Shown here piece after piece: positions 1-8,822 of a stretch of DNA of 50,638 bases. A program made the position numbers and the translations under genes. The stretch comes from Olavius sp. associated proteobacterium Delta 1. GTDB lineage: Bacteria; Desulfobacterota; Desulfobacteria; Desulfobacterales; JAFDCJ01. Under the pieces are notes generated by a model. The model was not told the DNA's origin and searched no databases. It saw only the letters and a program-made list of their open reading frames with translations. The stretch is taken from positions 1 through 50,638 of the forward strand of contig CACVKW010001446.1 of assembly GCA_902749685.1 (NCBI GenBank). Direction: 5' to 3'. Within the stretch, counting starts at the first letter, position 1. Each line of letters starts with the position of its first letter.

Positions 1-98
1 AGGCATAACCTGATTTCGAAATCACCAATTTCGCGTTTATAACTGCCTGTTATTATTAAAGGCAGTATTTGATTTTCAATTTATTTTGGACAGCAATG
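1..98. repeat. Left 98-bp terminal inverted repeat
   Basis: Bases 1-98 are identical to the reverse complement of the last 98 bases; the match stops at base 99 (C against G). The repeat holds a perfect 14-bp palindrome, TGATTTCGAAATCA (11-24), and a 7-bp hairpin arm pair ACTGCCT/AGGCAGT (42-48 and 60-66). Its inner border, read outward, is CATTGCTGTCC, which would suit an insertion-sequence tip, but no transposase is in view. It may be an IS end, a MITE-like intergenic repeat, or a contig end stopping in a multicopy sequence. Confidence 0.95.
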
Positions 99-140
99 CC
101 TTTAAATATTGAAATTGAAATCGGAAATATCGTCTTTCAT

Positions 141-2036
141 TTAGTGACTTGCTTGACGATATTCCTGTAAGATCTCCATTATTTTTGATATAATTTTTTC
201 TGCTTGTTGCTCCTTTGCTAAATGGGCTAACTGATCGATCTCTCCATTCAGACGCTTTAATTCACATTCAATTCCTTTTAAGACCATTATCTTTTCGTGC
301 CGGGTGGGGACTATGTTCTCGCCTTCCGTTATTAGTTCTTCGTAAAGTTTTTCACCAGGTCTTAGGCCAATGTATTCAATTTTAATGTCATCATCTGGTT
401 CGAATCCAGATAGCCGGATGAGATCCCGGGCCATATCTGCAATCTTAATCGGAGTACCCATATCCAAGATAAATATTTCCCCACCATTTCCCATGGCACC
501 GGTCTGCAAGATAAGCTGGCAAGCCTCTGGAATCGTCATGAAAAACCGCGTGACTTCGGGATGAGTAACCGTCACCGGACCGCCACTTTGTATCTGCTTT
601 TTAAACAGAGGCACGACACTGCCCACGCTGCCGACAACATTTCCAAAACGGACGATCATAAACCGGGTTTGAGATAAGCCACAACCGTTTTGGCTCTGTA
701 CCAGCATCTCGGACAGTCGTTTGGAAGCGCCCATGACATTGGCCGGACGTACGGCCTTGTCAGTGGATACAAAAACAAATTTCGCGACGCTATACTTAGA
801 GGAAATGTCGATAAGATTTTTAGTTCCTAACACATTATTATCAATTGCTTTCCACGGCTGCAGCTCCAGCATGGGAACATGTTTGTATGCTGCAGCATGA
901 AAAACAATTTGAGGCAAATTGGCTGTAAAGGCCTTTTCTAGCTGATTCATATCCTGGATATCTGCTAAGACCGGAACCACTTTGGCATCTTTAAAACCAT
1001 TTTTTAGCTCCAGCGCAATTGCGTGCAACGGGCTTTCGGCCCTCTCAAACATAATAATTTTCTCAGGTTTAAAGCGGCTGATCTGCCTGCAAAGTTCCGA
1101 CCCAATTGACCCCCCGGCCCCGGTAACCATCACTGTCTGGCCATTAAGGTACGCCCCTATTTTATCTTCTTCAAGTTTTATTATTTCTCTCCCTAAAAGA
1201 TCCCGATAATCCACTTCCCTGATGGCATTGACAGTGACTTTGCCATTGATTAATTCGCCCATTCCAGGAATGGTTTTATAGTCCAGACTACTTTTATTAC
1301 ATAGCTCAACCATCTTTCGCATTTGTCGGGAATTTGCGGAGGGAACCGCAATGAGCACCGCATTCGCTTTGACTTTGTTTGAGATCGCCTCTATATCACT
1401 TATGTACCCAAGCACGGGAATACCATGAATCTTCCTGCCCAGTTTCAGGGGATTATCATCGAGAAATCCAACTACACGGTATTGAAGTGCGGCATTGACG
1501 CTAATTTCCCGGCAAATTTTTTCTCCGGCATCGCCTGCTCCAATAATCAAAAGGTTTTTGGTACCAATATTGTTTCTTTTAAATAATCCGGAAAAAAACT
1601 GGGAAATTGATTGACCCACCTGATCGGTATCTGCCCGCTCGTAATAAAGACGAACACAAACCCGAAATCCAGCAATAAAAAGGATGGTTAGGCACCAGTC
1701 GATTAGAAAGACAGATCGGGAAAACCCTAAAAATCTGTATCTTAGAAGGATAAAGCAGATTAATATCAGTGTGCTTATACTGGATGCCTTAATAATATTC
1801 ATCAGATCCGCAATGCCGGTATAGCGCCACATACCCCGATAAAGATCGAAGAAAAAAAAACACATAATTTTGGTGAATAAAACAAAAGGCAATATTCGAT
1901 AAAAGCCCATATAATGTTCAGGTGGGATCTTAAATTCAAAGCGCACTAAATGAGCGCAATATAAAGATCCGATCAGAAAAAACAGGTCAACGCCCAGAAT
2001 AACATAAAAGTTTCTATATCTATGTCCGAATGTCAT
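141..2036 (-). CDS. Membrane-bound UDP-GlcNAc 4,6-dehydratase (WbpM/PglF/CapD type)
   Basis: This 631-aa protein is full length for the large WbpM/PglF family, which dehydrates UDP-GlcNAc to the 4-keto-6-deoxy sugar at the inner membrane. Four hydrophobic segments lie at about residues 9-31, 45-65, 84-105 and 108-129. A first Rossmann motif GAGDAGE is at 166-172 and the catalytic SDR domain starts with GAGGSIG at 306-312. The catalytic stretch has S424-T-D-K and M435xxxK439, the Met replacement of the usual Tyr that typifies this family. It is the last gene of the minus-strand series and ends 42 bp from the left repeat. The product could feed bacillosamine, QuiNAc, FucNAc or nonulosonate synthesis; the sequence alone does not say which. 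Confidence 0.9.
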   Translation of the reverse strand: MTFGHRYRNFYVILGVDLFFLIGSLYCAHLVRFEFKIPPEHYMGFYRILPFVLFTKIMCFFFFDLYRGMWRYTGIADLMNIIKASSISTLILICFILLRYRFLGFSRSVFLIDWCLTILFIAGFRVCVRLYYERADTDQVGQSISQFFSGLFKRNNIGTKNLLIIGAGDAGEKICREISVNAALQYRVVGFLDDNPLKLGRKIHGIPVLGYISDIEAISNKVKANAVLIAVPSANSRQMRKMVELCNKSSLDYKTIPGMGELINGKVTVNAIREVDYRDLLGREIIKLEEDKIGAYLNGQTVMVTGAGGSIGSELCRQISRFKPEKIIMFERAESPLHAIALELKNGFKDAKVVPVLADIQDMNQLEKAFTANLPQIVFHAAAYKHVPMLELQPWKAIDNNVLGTKNLIDISSKYSVAKFVFVSTDKAVRPANVMGASKRLSEMLVQSQNGCGLSQTRFMIVRFGNVVGSVGSVVPLFKKQIQSGGPVTVTHPEVTRFFMTIPEACQLILQTGAMGNGGEIFILDMGTPIKIADMARDLIRLSGFEPDDDIKIEYIGLRPGEKLYEELITEGENIVPTRHEKIMVLKGIECELKRLNGEIDQLAHLAKEQQAEKIISKIMEILQEYRQASH

Positions 2037-2091
2037 ATAAAAAACCTAAAAATTATGAAATTAGTAAATTTTCTGTTCACGGCTGCCGAAG

Positions 2092-2480
2092 CTATTCATA
2101 GTCCGGTTTTTTTGACCAGAAATTTTTTCGTATAACACAAGCATAGTCCCAAGGATAAAGCCCAAGGGATACTGAGCTTACTTTTAGTAAAAAGGAAAGG
2201 TCAGGCTGCTGTGAATCATTCAACACAGAAATATCGCAAGCACACCCTTCATTAGAATAGATACGTCTTTACGAAGAGAGTTCAACGATGCTCTAACCGT
2301 CAAGACAAACAACACCGCCAATCCGCTAAAAACTAATAACAGACCGATAATACCGTTGGCGTAAAGTATTCCGATCGGATGTAAATGTGGGGAAAAAAAT
2401 TGTGCATCAGGAGTTGAGTCGTCAGCATAGACAGATCGATAACCTTCGAATCCATTTCCGAATAGCCGGTCAATAAGATT
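2092..2480 (-). pseudogene. Frameshifted remnant of an O-antigen ligase/polymerase (Wzy_C-like)
   Basis: Reading the minus strand from 2480 gives an open stretch beginning LIDRLFGNGFEGY and continuing through PHLHPIGILYANGIIGLLL, which resembles the loop and next membrane helix of Wzy/WaaL proteins. That frame stops at 2220-2222. A shift into another frame carries on at once (beginning VLNDSQQPDLSFLL, ending KKPDYE) to a stop at 2092-2094. There is no start codon: a TAA lies at 2481-2483, and the same frame is open again for about 36 codons above it (to about 2595) without a recognisable product. This is the 3' third of a dead gene. The Wzy_C assignment rests on recognising the motif by eye; that it is coding debris is more secure than the exact family. 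Confidence 0.6.
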
Positions 2481-2772
2481 TTACTTGAGCTGTTTCCTGG
2501 CATGTTGCCGCTGAAGCACAGCCAAGGGTGCTCTTAACTTGTATTGTTGTGGTTCAAGTTGGGCTAAACTTATCAAAATTTCTTTTGCAAATCAATAACT
2601 TTCGGAATTTGCCGGCTTTAATCATAATGAATTCAATTTGAACATCGACTCACGCTTTTGATTTTCTACCGGCTGATTTCGCTTGATTTTGGAATCTTTG
2701 GCAAAATGGTTCAAACTGTCATAAAGAGGCTTCCATGACTTTTCTTTAGGCAATAGGACAACTGATCCAGAG
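2481..2772. other. Non-coding stretch upstream of the ligase remnant
   Basis: With the remnant at 2092-2480, this forms a 736-bp gap between two intact genes. I see only short open stretches with stops in all frames. One, at about 2485-2595 on the minus strand, shares the remnant's frame and may be further decayed coding sequence. No tRNA, clear promoter or terminator is recognisable. Confidence 0.5.
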
Positions 2773-4599
2773 TTATCGCTCCAGGTCGATATCACTGACA
2801 CTTATGGAGAATTGTTTCAGAACCAGGTTGTTTTCTTGACAGAATTTTTTGATATTATTCAGTTTAGTTGAATCCTTTCTATTAAAGGAGATGAGCAGGC
2901 TTCCGATATTGTATTTTTTCATAAGCGTCTCAAGATCTTTGAATGCACCCAATATCGGAAAGCCCTGAAGACGCTTACCGGTTTTCAACACATCGTCATC
3001 AATGAATCCTATTGGTTGAGTATTCAGCTTTTCATTATTTAAAAGCTCGCGCAACAACAGTTCCCCACCCCGCCCCGCACCGTAGATTAATGCTTTTTCG
3101 CCACCAAGGGCTTTGCGTTTGATAGTGTCAAGGAAAAATCGAAAAGAGCCTCTGGTTCCTAACAATAAAGCATTGGTTAACAGCCAATCGATGACAAAAA
3201 TCCCTTTGGAGAAATCAGTGCAACGGTAAATAAACGTCACCGCTGCAACCGACAGAATGGTTGCCAATGTGGACGCCTTAACAAAAACAAAGATATCACT
3301 GGACCCCATCGAACCCCAGAGGCCTCTGTAAATACCCATTGAAAAAAAAGCCGCCAATTTACAGGCAATCACCGTTGGCAGTGAATTTAAAAATACTTTG
3401 AAATAATAGGGAAAGACATCGGCTGAAAAACGAAGCCGGTAGGAAAGATAATAGGAGAAAGCGATTAAGCCCAGATCAAGGATGACCTGCAAAATTTGCC
3501 GTTTATAGGTTAATTCAACCAGAACGGGGGTATATGGTCGATCACGCAATAGTGAAAATTCTTTTTCCGGATATATCCGCAGCTGGGCCAGGTAGATCCC
3601 CATCAAGCTAATTGACAGTGCCACCGGGATGATAACAATCGGTGAAGTTAAGGTATCGCTTTGGCTGACAAATAAGGCTGCAACGCCGGAAACGATTGCG
3701 ATGCCATATAGAGAAAACACCGCCTTTTTTTCGCTGAAACCCATTAAAACCAATCTATGCGACGTATGATCCCTGCCCCCAACGGAAGCTTTGCGACCGC
3801 TTAACAGCCGGATGAAGGTAACCAGGGTTGTATCGAATATCGGCACCAGCATTAACATTACCGGCACGGCAAAATTTGACAGGGAATTGGTGGTCTCGGT
3901 TTCTGAAAAATATAGGCTTAATACTGCCAGGGCAAAACCTATGATAAGGCTTCCGCTATCGCCCATAAAGATTGACGCCGGATTAAAATTGTAAACCAGA
4001 AATGCCGCCAGAGCGCCCGCCAGGGCCGTGGAAATGAGAACCGCCTTCGGCATTGCGCTCCAATATAATATCGTTAGAAATGCGGCTGCAATAAAAGCAA
4101 TGCCGGTGCAAAGCCCGTCCATATTGTCCAACAGGTTAAACGCATTGGTTATCCCAACAATCCAGGCCATGGTTACCATGGTATCAATCGTTAGAGAGGT
4201 AAACCAGTGAAGCCTGAATCCCAAAAAAGCGACCAGAGACGCGACCAGGATTTGCCCGACCAGCTTGGTTTGAGGTTTAATATGTAAAAGATCATCGAGC
4301 AATCCCAGAATAAATAGAAACGTCATGCCAAGCCAAATAACTGCACCTAAAGAAGGCAAACTCAAAGAAACAGATGTTCTGAAAAAATGCGGCAAAATGG
4401 AAGAGAAATCTGCTACGAACAATAACGCGATGGAGAGGCCGAGGTAGATGCCAATCCCCCCCAGTAGCGCCGTCGGTTTTTTATGCCACCTTTCCCCTGA
4501 AGGATGCGCAACCCAGCCTTTTTTCAATGCGATAAAACGCACCAGCGGGGTGGCGGCAAGACATAATAGAAATGAAAGCACTGGTATTAAATATGGCAT
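2773..4599 (-). CDS. WecA/TagO-like polyprenyl-P sugar-1-P transferase fused to a CapD-like N-terminal half
   Basis: This 608-aa protein has two parts. Residues 1 to about 340 form a multi-pass PNPT transferase with the family's landmarks: LLDD at 100-103, NLLDNMDG at 155-162, FMGDSGS at 211-217 and GGRDHTSHR at 274-282. It should move a HexNAc-1-phosphate from UDP-sugar to undecaprenyl phosphate and so start the repeat unit. Residues of about 365-608 match the four-helix membrane domain plus the first Rossmann domain (GAGRGGE, 507-513) of WbpM/CapD proteins, including the IDWLL helix, but the catalytic SDR half is missing. WecA proteins normally end at about 350 residues. The fused domain is probably regulatory or scaffolding (inference). 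Confidence 0.88.
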   Translation of the reverse strand: MPYLIPVLSFLLCLAATPLVRFIALKKGWVAHPSGERWHKKPTALLGGIGIYLGLSIALLFVADFSSILPHFFRTSVSLSLPSLGAVIWLGMTFLFILGLLDDLLHIKPQTKLVGQILVASLVAFLGFRLHWFTSLTIDTMVTMAWIVGITNAFNLLDNMDGLCTGIAFIAAAFLTILYWSAMPKAVLISTALAGALAAFLVYNFNPASIFMGDSGSLIIGFALAVLSLYFSETETTNSLSNFAVPVMLMLVPIFDTTLVTFIRLLSGRKASVGGRDHTSHRLVLMGFSEKKAVFSLYGIAIVSGVAALFVSQSDTLTSPIVIIPVALSISLMGIYLAQLRIYPEKEFSLLRDRPYTPVLVELTYKRQILQVILDLGLIAFSYYLSYRLRFSADVFPYYFKVFLNSLPTVIACKLAAFFSMGIYRGLWGSMGSSDIFVFVKASTLATILSVAAVTFIYRCTDFSKGIFVIDWLLTNALLLGTRGSFRFFLDTIKRKALGGEKALIYGAGRGGELLLRELLNNEKLNTQPIGFIDDDVLKTGKRLQGFPILGAFKDLETLMKKYNIGSLLISFNRKDSTKLNNIKKFCQENNLVLKQFSISVSDIDLER

Positions 4600-4707
4600 G
4601 TAGGGACAGTTAAAGTGTTTCGTGTATGGTGTTTCGGATGTTATATTGGAATGGATTCATTTTAATGAGTTTTTTCCGACAGGATCTATAGGATAAACTC
4701 GAATTCT

Positions 4708-5685
4708 TCAATTCCCCTTTTTCATGACCGCAACGATTTCTCGAATGATATCATCAAGATTATCATTAGGCTTAAAACCAATGAGTTGGGCCACTTTTTC
4801 GATGCTTGGTACGCGTCGTTCCATGTCTTCAAAGTCAGCTTCATAAGCCTCTTCATATGGAATCATTTTGATCCCGGATTGTGACCCGGTGATAGCAATT
4901 ATTTTTTGGGCAAGATCTAATATAGCTATTTCTTCAGTGCCGCCGATATTAAAGACCTGGCCAAATGATCCTTCATTCTCCATAAGGCCCATAAAGGCCT
5001 TAACAACATCTTTGACTCCGGTAAAGGTTCTGGTTTGGGTGCCGTCTCCGTATACCGTCAAAGGTTCACCCCTTAAAGCCTGATCGACAAACCTGGGCAC
5101 CACCATACCGTAGGTTCCCGTCTGGCGAGGTCCAATCGTGTTAAACAGGCGGGGAACGGTGACATTGAGCCCATTGGTACGATAGTAAGCCAAAGCCGTA
5201 AATTCATCCATGAGCTTAGATGCCGCATAACTCCATCTGAACTTGCTGGATGGTCCATATATGATGTTATCCGTTTCAATTAGCGGTGCATGGGTGTGTT
5301 TGCCGTAGACCTCGGATGAGGAGGCAATCAGCAATTTTTTTTTGAATTTGTTACAAAGTTCAAGAATTTTTTCAGTTCCCTGGATATTCGTTTTAATTGA
5401 TTCCATCGGGTGATCCAGAATATACTTCACCCCGACTGCGGCGGCCAAATGGAAAACCGTATCGCAAATTCCGATTAATTCAAGCATGGTTTCATGGTTG
5501 AGGATGTTATCAATTCGGACAAATATTCGGTTACGGAAACGTTTGTCTTCCTGGAGAGATTCAATGTTTTCCATTGAGCCGGTGGAAAGATCATCAACTA
5601 TGTAAACCTCATCTCCTTTTTCGAGGTAAGCCTCGGCCAAATGAGAGCCAATGAAACCGGCTCCTCCGGTAATAAGAACTTTCAT
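4708..5685 (-). CDS. Extended SDR NDP-sugar epimerase/decarboxylase
   Basis: The protein begins MKVLITGGAGFIGSHL, the NAD(P)-binding glycine motif of extended SDR enzymes, and has SSSEVYG followed by Y-A-A-S-K as the catalytic YxxxK. Later it has the sugar-nucleotide region YGDGTQTRTF. Length (325 aa) is normal. It resembles NDP-glucose 4-epimerases and UDP-glucuronate decarboxylases, and the sequence does not decide between them. An ATG lies two codons upstream (5691), but AGGA overlaps it too closely and sits six bases before the ATG at 5685, so 5685 is chosen. It follows the GT4 gene by 44 bp (38 bp to the upstream ATG) and probably supplies one of its donor sugars. Confidence 0.85.
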   Translation of the reverse strand: MKVLITGGAGFIGSHLAEAYLEKGDEVYIVDDLSTGSMENIESLQEDKRFRNRIFVRIDNILNHETMLELIGICDTVFHLAAAVGVKYILDHPMESIKTNIQGTEKILELCNKFKKKLLIASSSEVYGKHTHAPLIETDNIIYGPSSKFRWSYAASKLMDEFTALAYYRTNGLNVTVPRLFNTIGPRQTGTYGMVVPRFVDQALRGEPLTVYGDGTQTRTFTGVKDVVKAFMGLMENEGSFGQVFNIGGTEEIAILDLAQKIIAITGSQSGIKMIPYEEAYEADFEDMERRVPSIEKVAQLIGFKPNDNLDDIIREIVAVMKKGN

Positions 5686-5729
5686 AATCATTCCTGTTTA
5701 ATTTTCTCTCAGTGGTATTAAGCCATTAG

Positions 5730-6962
5730 CTATACGACATCGCAGCACCGTTCAAGAATGAGGGATATTTTTTTTGCTGCCTCGGAACGAGTACATTCTG
5801 TGTGATGGATGTGATCCCTGCCATTGTCACCCATGCGTTTTGCTTCATGCGGATTGTGATAAAGAAATTTTATGGCATCGGCCATGGCATCCGGATTTTC
5901 CGGTTCTACGAAAATACCGCCTTGTGCGGTTTCGACTTCCTGCCTCGCCTCCCCGTCGACACTGATAACAATCGGTTTGCCACAAGCCCAATAATCGAAA
6001 ATTTTGGAAGGCAACGCCCCTTTGAATAGATCCTTTTTTTTCAATGGAACCAAACATAGATCAGCCAGTGAGATGTATTTTGAAATTTGGCTCATTTTAA
6101 TTTCCGGCAGAAATTCGGTATTCTGCAAATTGTGTTTAGCCGCGTATATTTGAACTGCTTTTTTCTCAGGACCCTCTCCGATGAAAACGAAATGGATTGC
6201 TTCATTGTGGCGAAGCATAGCTGCAACATCGATAATATTCTCCAATCCTTGTGCAATACCATGAATTCCGGCATAAAGGACGATAAATTTCCCGTTCCAA
6301 CCCAGCTTATCCTTTAAATCTTCATCCCGGATATAATAGAATTGCTCGGGATTGGTAGCGTTTCGAATCAGAAAGATATTTTGCGATTTAACTTGCCTGG
6401 TTTCCAAACGATCATGGATTCCCTTGGTGACTACGATTAGCGCTCTTGCGTAGCGGTAACAAAAATTCTCCAATGATTTCGCAAGACGTATTATTGCCGG
6501 GTTGTTCAATTCGCCAAGCTCAATCGCTGATTCCGGCCATAGATCCCTTACTTCAAACACAAAAGGAATACGCCTGATTTTCGATAAAATCACACCGGCA
6601 ACACCAACAAAAAGCGGAGGTGAGGTGGCATAAATCAGATCATACTTTTGGCGGTCAAAAATTAAGCTATTAAAAATTGTAGTTGCCATGAAAGAAATAT
6701 AAAAAAGTATTCTGGTTATAAAATTTTTTTTCGGTGATGCGAAGACCCAACTTCGACAGATGCGAATACCATCCTTGGCCTCCTCCATGCGATATCTCCC
6801 GCGGTAGCCCTTGAAAATGATGCCGGAAGGATGGTTGGGAAGTTCGGTCATCATGGTTACCTGATGGCCAAGTGCAGCAAGATTGGTAGACATTTCATAG
6901 GCACGATTTTGGGTCGCACCGACCTCGGGCGGAAAATATTGCGAAATGTATAAAATCTTCAT
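5730..6962 (-). CDS. GT4 glycosyltransferase, WbuB-like
   Basis: This 410-aa GT-B enzyme begins MKILYISQYFPPEVGATQ, typical of the WbuB/colanic acid WcaI-like group of GT4 transferases. It carries EVRDLWPES at 137-145 and the donor-site segment LPSKIFDYWACGKPI at about 317-331. These cytoplasmic enzymes add a sugar to the lipid-linked repeat unit. An ATG ten codons upstream is open, but the chosen ATG overlaps the TGA of the upstream asnB gene in an ATGA arrangement, the classic coupling signal, and matches the family's N-terminus. Donor and acceptor are unknown. Confidence 0.88.
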   Translation of the reverse strand: MKILYISQYFPPEVGATQNRAYEMSTNLAALGHQVTMMTELPNHPSGIIFKGYRGRYRMEEAKDGIRICRSWVFASPKKNFITRILFYISFMATTIFNSLIFDRQKYDLIYATSPPLFVGVAGVILSKIRRIPFVFEVRDLWPESAIELGELNNPAIIRLAKSLENFCYRYARALIVVTKGIHDRLETRQVKSQNIFLIRNATNPEQFYYIRDEDLKDKLGWNGKFIVLYAGIHGIAQGLENIIDVAAMLRHNEAIHFVFIGEGPEKKAVQIYAAKHNLQNTEFLPEIKMSQISKYISLADLCLVPLKKKDLFKGALPSKIFDYWACGKPIVISVDGEARQEVETAQGGIFVEPENPDAMADAIKFLYHNPHEAKRMGDNGRDHIHHTECTRSEAAKKISLILERCCDVV

Positions 6963-8815
6963 TGATAAGACACTGAAAATCGTTCCGCCCATTTATGAAG
7001 CAGGAAAGTTCGGAAAAACATATTGCCGGATAGAGTCGAATTACCTGTTAAAAACTTACTATACTCTAGATTCAATCGCTTAAGATCAATATTTTCAGAC
7101 AAAATACCGCCTTTTTTATACACACTCTGGACCATATCACGCCATTGGTTGCGCAGCCACTCATCCTGAGGCGTGTCAAAGGCGAGTTTATCGCGGCGTA
7201 ATCGAATCCTCTCCGGAATAACGCCTTTCATTGCCTCTCTGAGAATATATTTTGTCCAGCCATTAAAAATTTTCGCGTGCAACGGCAACGATGCTAGAAA
7301 TTCAACGATTCGAAAATCGAGAAACGGGGTGCGGCTTTCAATTGAAAAAGCCATTGAATTCTTATCCTCATATCGCAGTAGAGACGGTAAGCTAAATCTG
7401 GTCATATCGAGCTTTATTCTATCGGCCAGAGATCCATTGTAGCCGATTTCCGGCAGGTCCGCGTCCAACACAGGCGGAAACAGACTATGTAACGCGGATG
7501 GATTCAACCATCCGCTTTTTTTGTGAAAATATCTTAGGCTGTGCTTGAAATCGATCCCTTTAAAATAAGTGAAATTTTTTAGGGAGTGAATTACTTCGCG
7601 AAAAAGTTTCCCGGGAGAATGACGGTTGAAAAGCTCCAACAAATAGAAGTAGGAAAATTTACGGTAACCGCAAAGTTGTTCATCGGCGCCCTGCCCGTCC
7701 AGCACTACCTTTAATCCGGTTTCGCTTATCTTACGAAAGACACACCACTGGGCATAGATGCTGGAACTGCTGAATGGTTCCTCCTGATGCCACATAATCT
7801 CATCCAACTCATCCAGGAAACCCTGCGGCTCAGGTGTAACGATATGCGATTCAGCCTTTGTTGCGGCAATGACGTCATTAATGAATGGTCTTTCGTCCAA
7901 TGCGGTGATTGGAAAAACAGATGAGTATGTTTTTTGGTATACACCGGCTTGTTGCTTGTGCTGGGCAGGGATCAGCGAGTTGATCAGGCAAACAATCGAG
8001 CTTGAATCTACACCGCCGCTGAGACAGCTGCCGACGGGGACGTCACTTCTGAGGCGAATTTGAACTGCCTCTTTCAGATGGTCACGGAATTTGGCCACTG
8101 CCGCAGGGATGTTTTCCGAATCGTCCAGGTGTTTGCTTATTTCAAAATCCCAATAACGCGAACAATTGGTTCCTCGCCGATTTATTCGAATGTAATTTGC
8201 CGGCGGAAGTTTGTGAATGTCCCGAAAGAATGTGTCGCAAGAATGGTCAACCATTCCAAACATGAGGTAATCGCGCACGGCAGTCGAGTTAGCCCGAGCC
8301 CTTAAGTTTTGCAAACAAAGAAGCGCTTTAATCTCGGAGGCGAAAACAAACTGTTGGTCATCCTGATAAAAATAAATCGGTTTTACACCCAAGCGGTCTC
8401 GTGCACAAAAAAGTTGCTTTTCCTGATCATCCCAGATTGCAAAGGCAAACATGCCGTTCAATTTGTGCAAACAATCGGAACCCCAGTGGATATAGGCCGC
8501 CAAAAGCACCTCGGTATCTGAAGATGTATTGAACTGCACGTTGTCACGTTCCAATTCCGCCTTAATTTCGATGTAATTGTAGATTTCACCATTATAAACA
8601 ACCGTGTATCGGCCGCTTGGATCGCTCATGGGTTGTCTTGATCTTTCCGATAAGTCGATAATCTTAAGACGATTGTGAACCAGGCCCACGTGTCCGGATA
8701 CAAAGATACCTTGATCTTCCGGGCCGCGATGAACCAAGCGCTTCCGCATTTTGAGCAACAGATCCGTGTCGATTTCACGATTGTCGAAACGAAATAGGCC
8801 GGCAATACCGCACAT
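6959..8815 (-). CDS. asnB: Glutamine-hydrolysing asparagine synthase-like amidotransferase (first copy)
   Basis: The 618-aa protein has the N-terminal glutaminase (Cys2 after the initiator Met in MCGIAGLF, HRGPEDQG at 29-36, YNGEIYNY at 74-81) and the C-terminal synthetase with the ATP PP-loop SGGVDSS at 266-272. In polysaccharide loci such AsnB-like enzymes commonly amidate uronic acid carboxylates instead of making asparagine. It sits between two GT4 genes, overlapping the downstream one by four bases and lying seven bases below the upstream one, which supports a glycan-modifying role. A second, divergent copy lies at 41.5 kb. Confidence 0.9.
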   Translation of the reverse strand: MCGIAGLFRFDNREIDTDLLLKMRKRLVHRGPEDQGIFVSGHVGLVHNRLKIIDLSERSRQPMSDPSGRYTVVYNGEIYNYIEIKAELERDNVQFNTSSDTEVLLAAYIHWGSDCLHKLNGMFAFAIWDDQEKQLFCARDRLGVKPIYFYQDDQQFVFASEIKALLCLQNLRARANSTAVRDYLMFGMVDHSCDTFFRDIHKLPPANYIRINRRGTNCSRYWDFEISKHLDDSENIPAAVAKFRDHLKEAVQIRLRSDVPVGSCLSGGVDSSSIVCLINSLIPAQHKQQAGVYQKTYSSVFPITALDERPFINDVIAATKAESHIVTPEPQGFLDELDEIMWHQEEPFSSSSIYAQWCVFRKISETGLKVVLDGQGADEQLCGYRKFSYFYLLELFNRHSPGKLFREVIHSLKNFTYFKGIDFKHSLRYFHKKSGWLNPSALHSLFPPVLDADLPEIGYNGSLADRIKLDMTRFSLPSLLRYEDKNSMAFSIESRTPFLDFRIVEFLASLPLHAKIFNGWTKYILREAMKGVIPERIRLRRDKLAFDTPQDEWLRNQWRDMVQSVYKKGGILSENIDLKRLNLEYSKFLTGNSTLSGNMFFRTFLLHKWAERFSVSYQ

Positions 8816-8822
8816 AATAATT

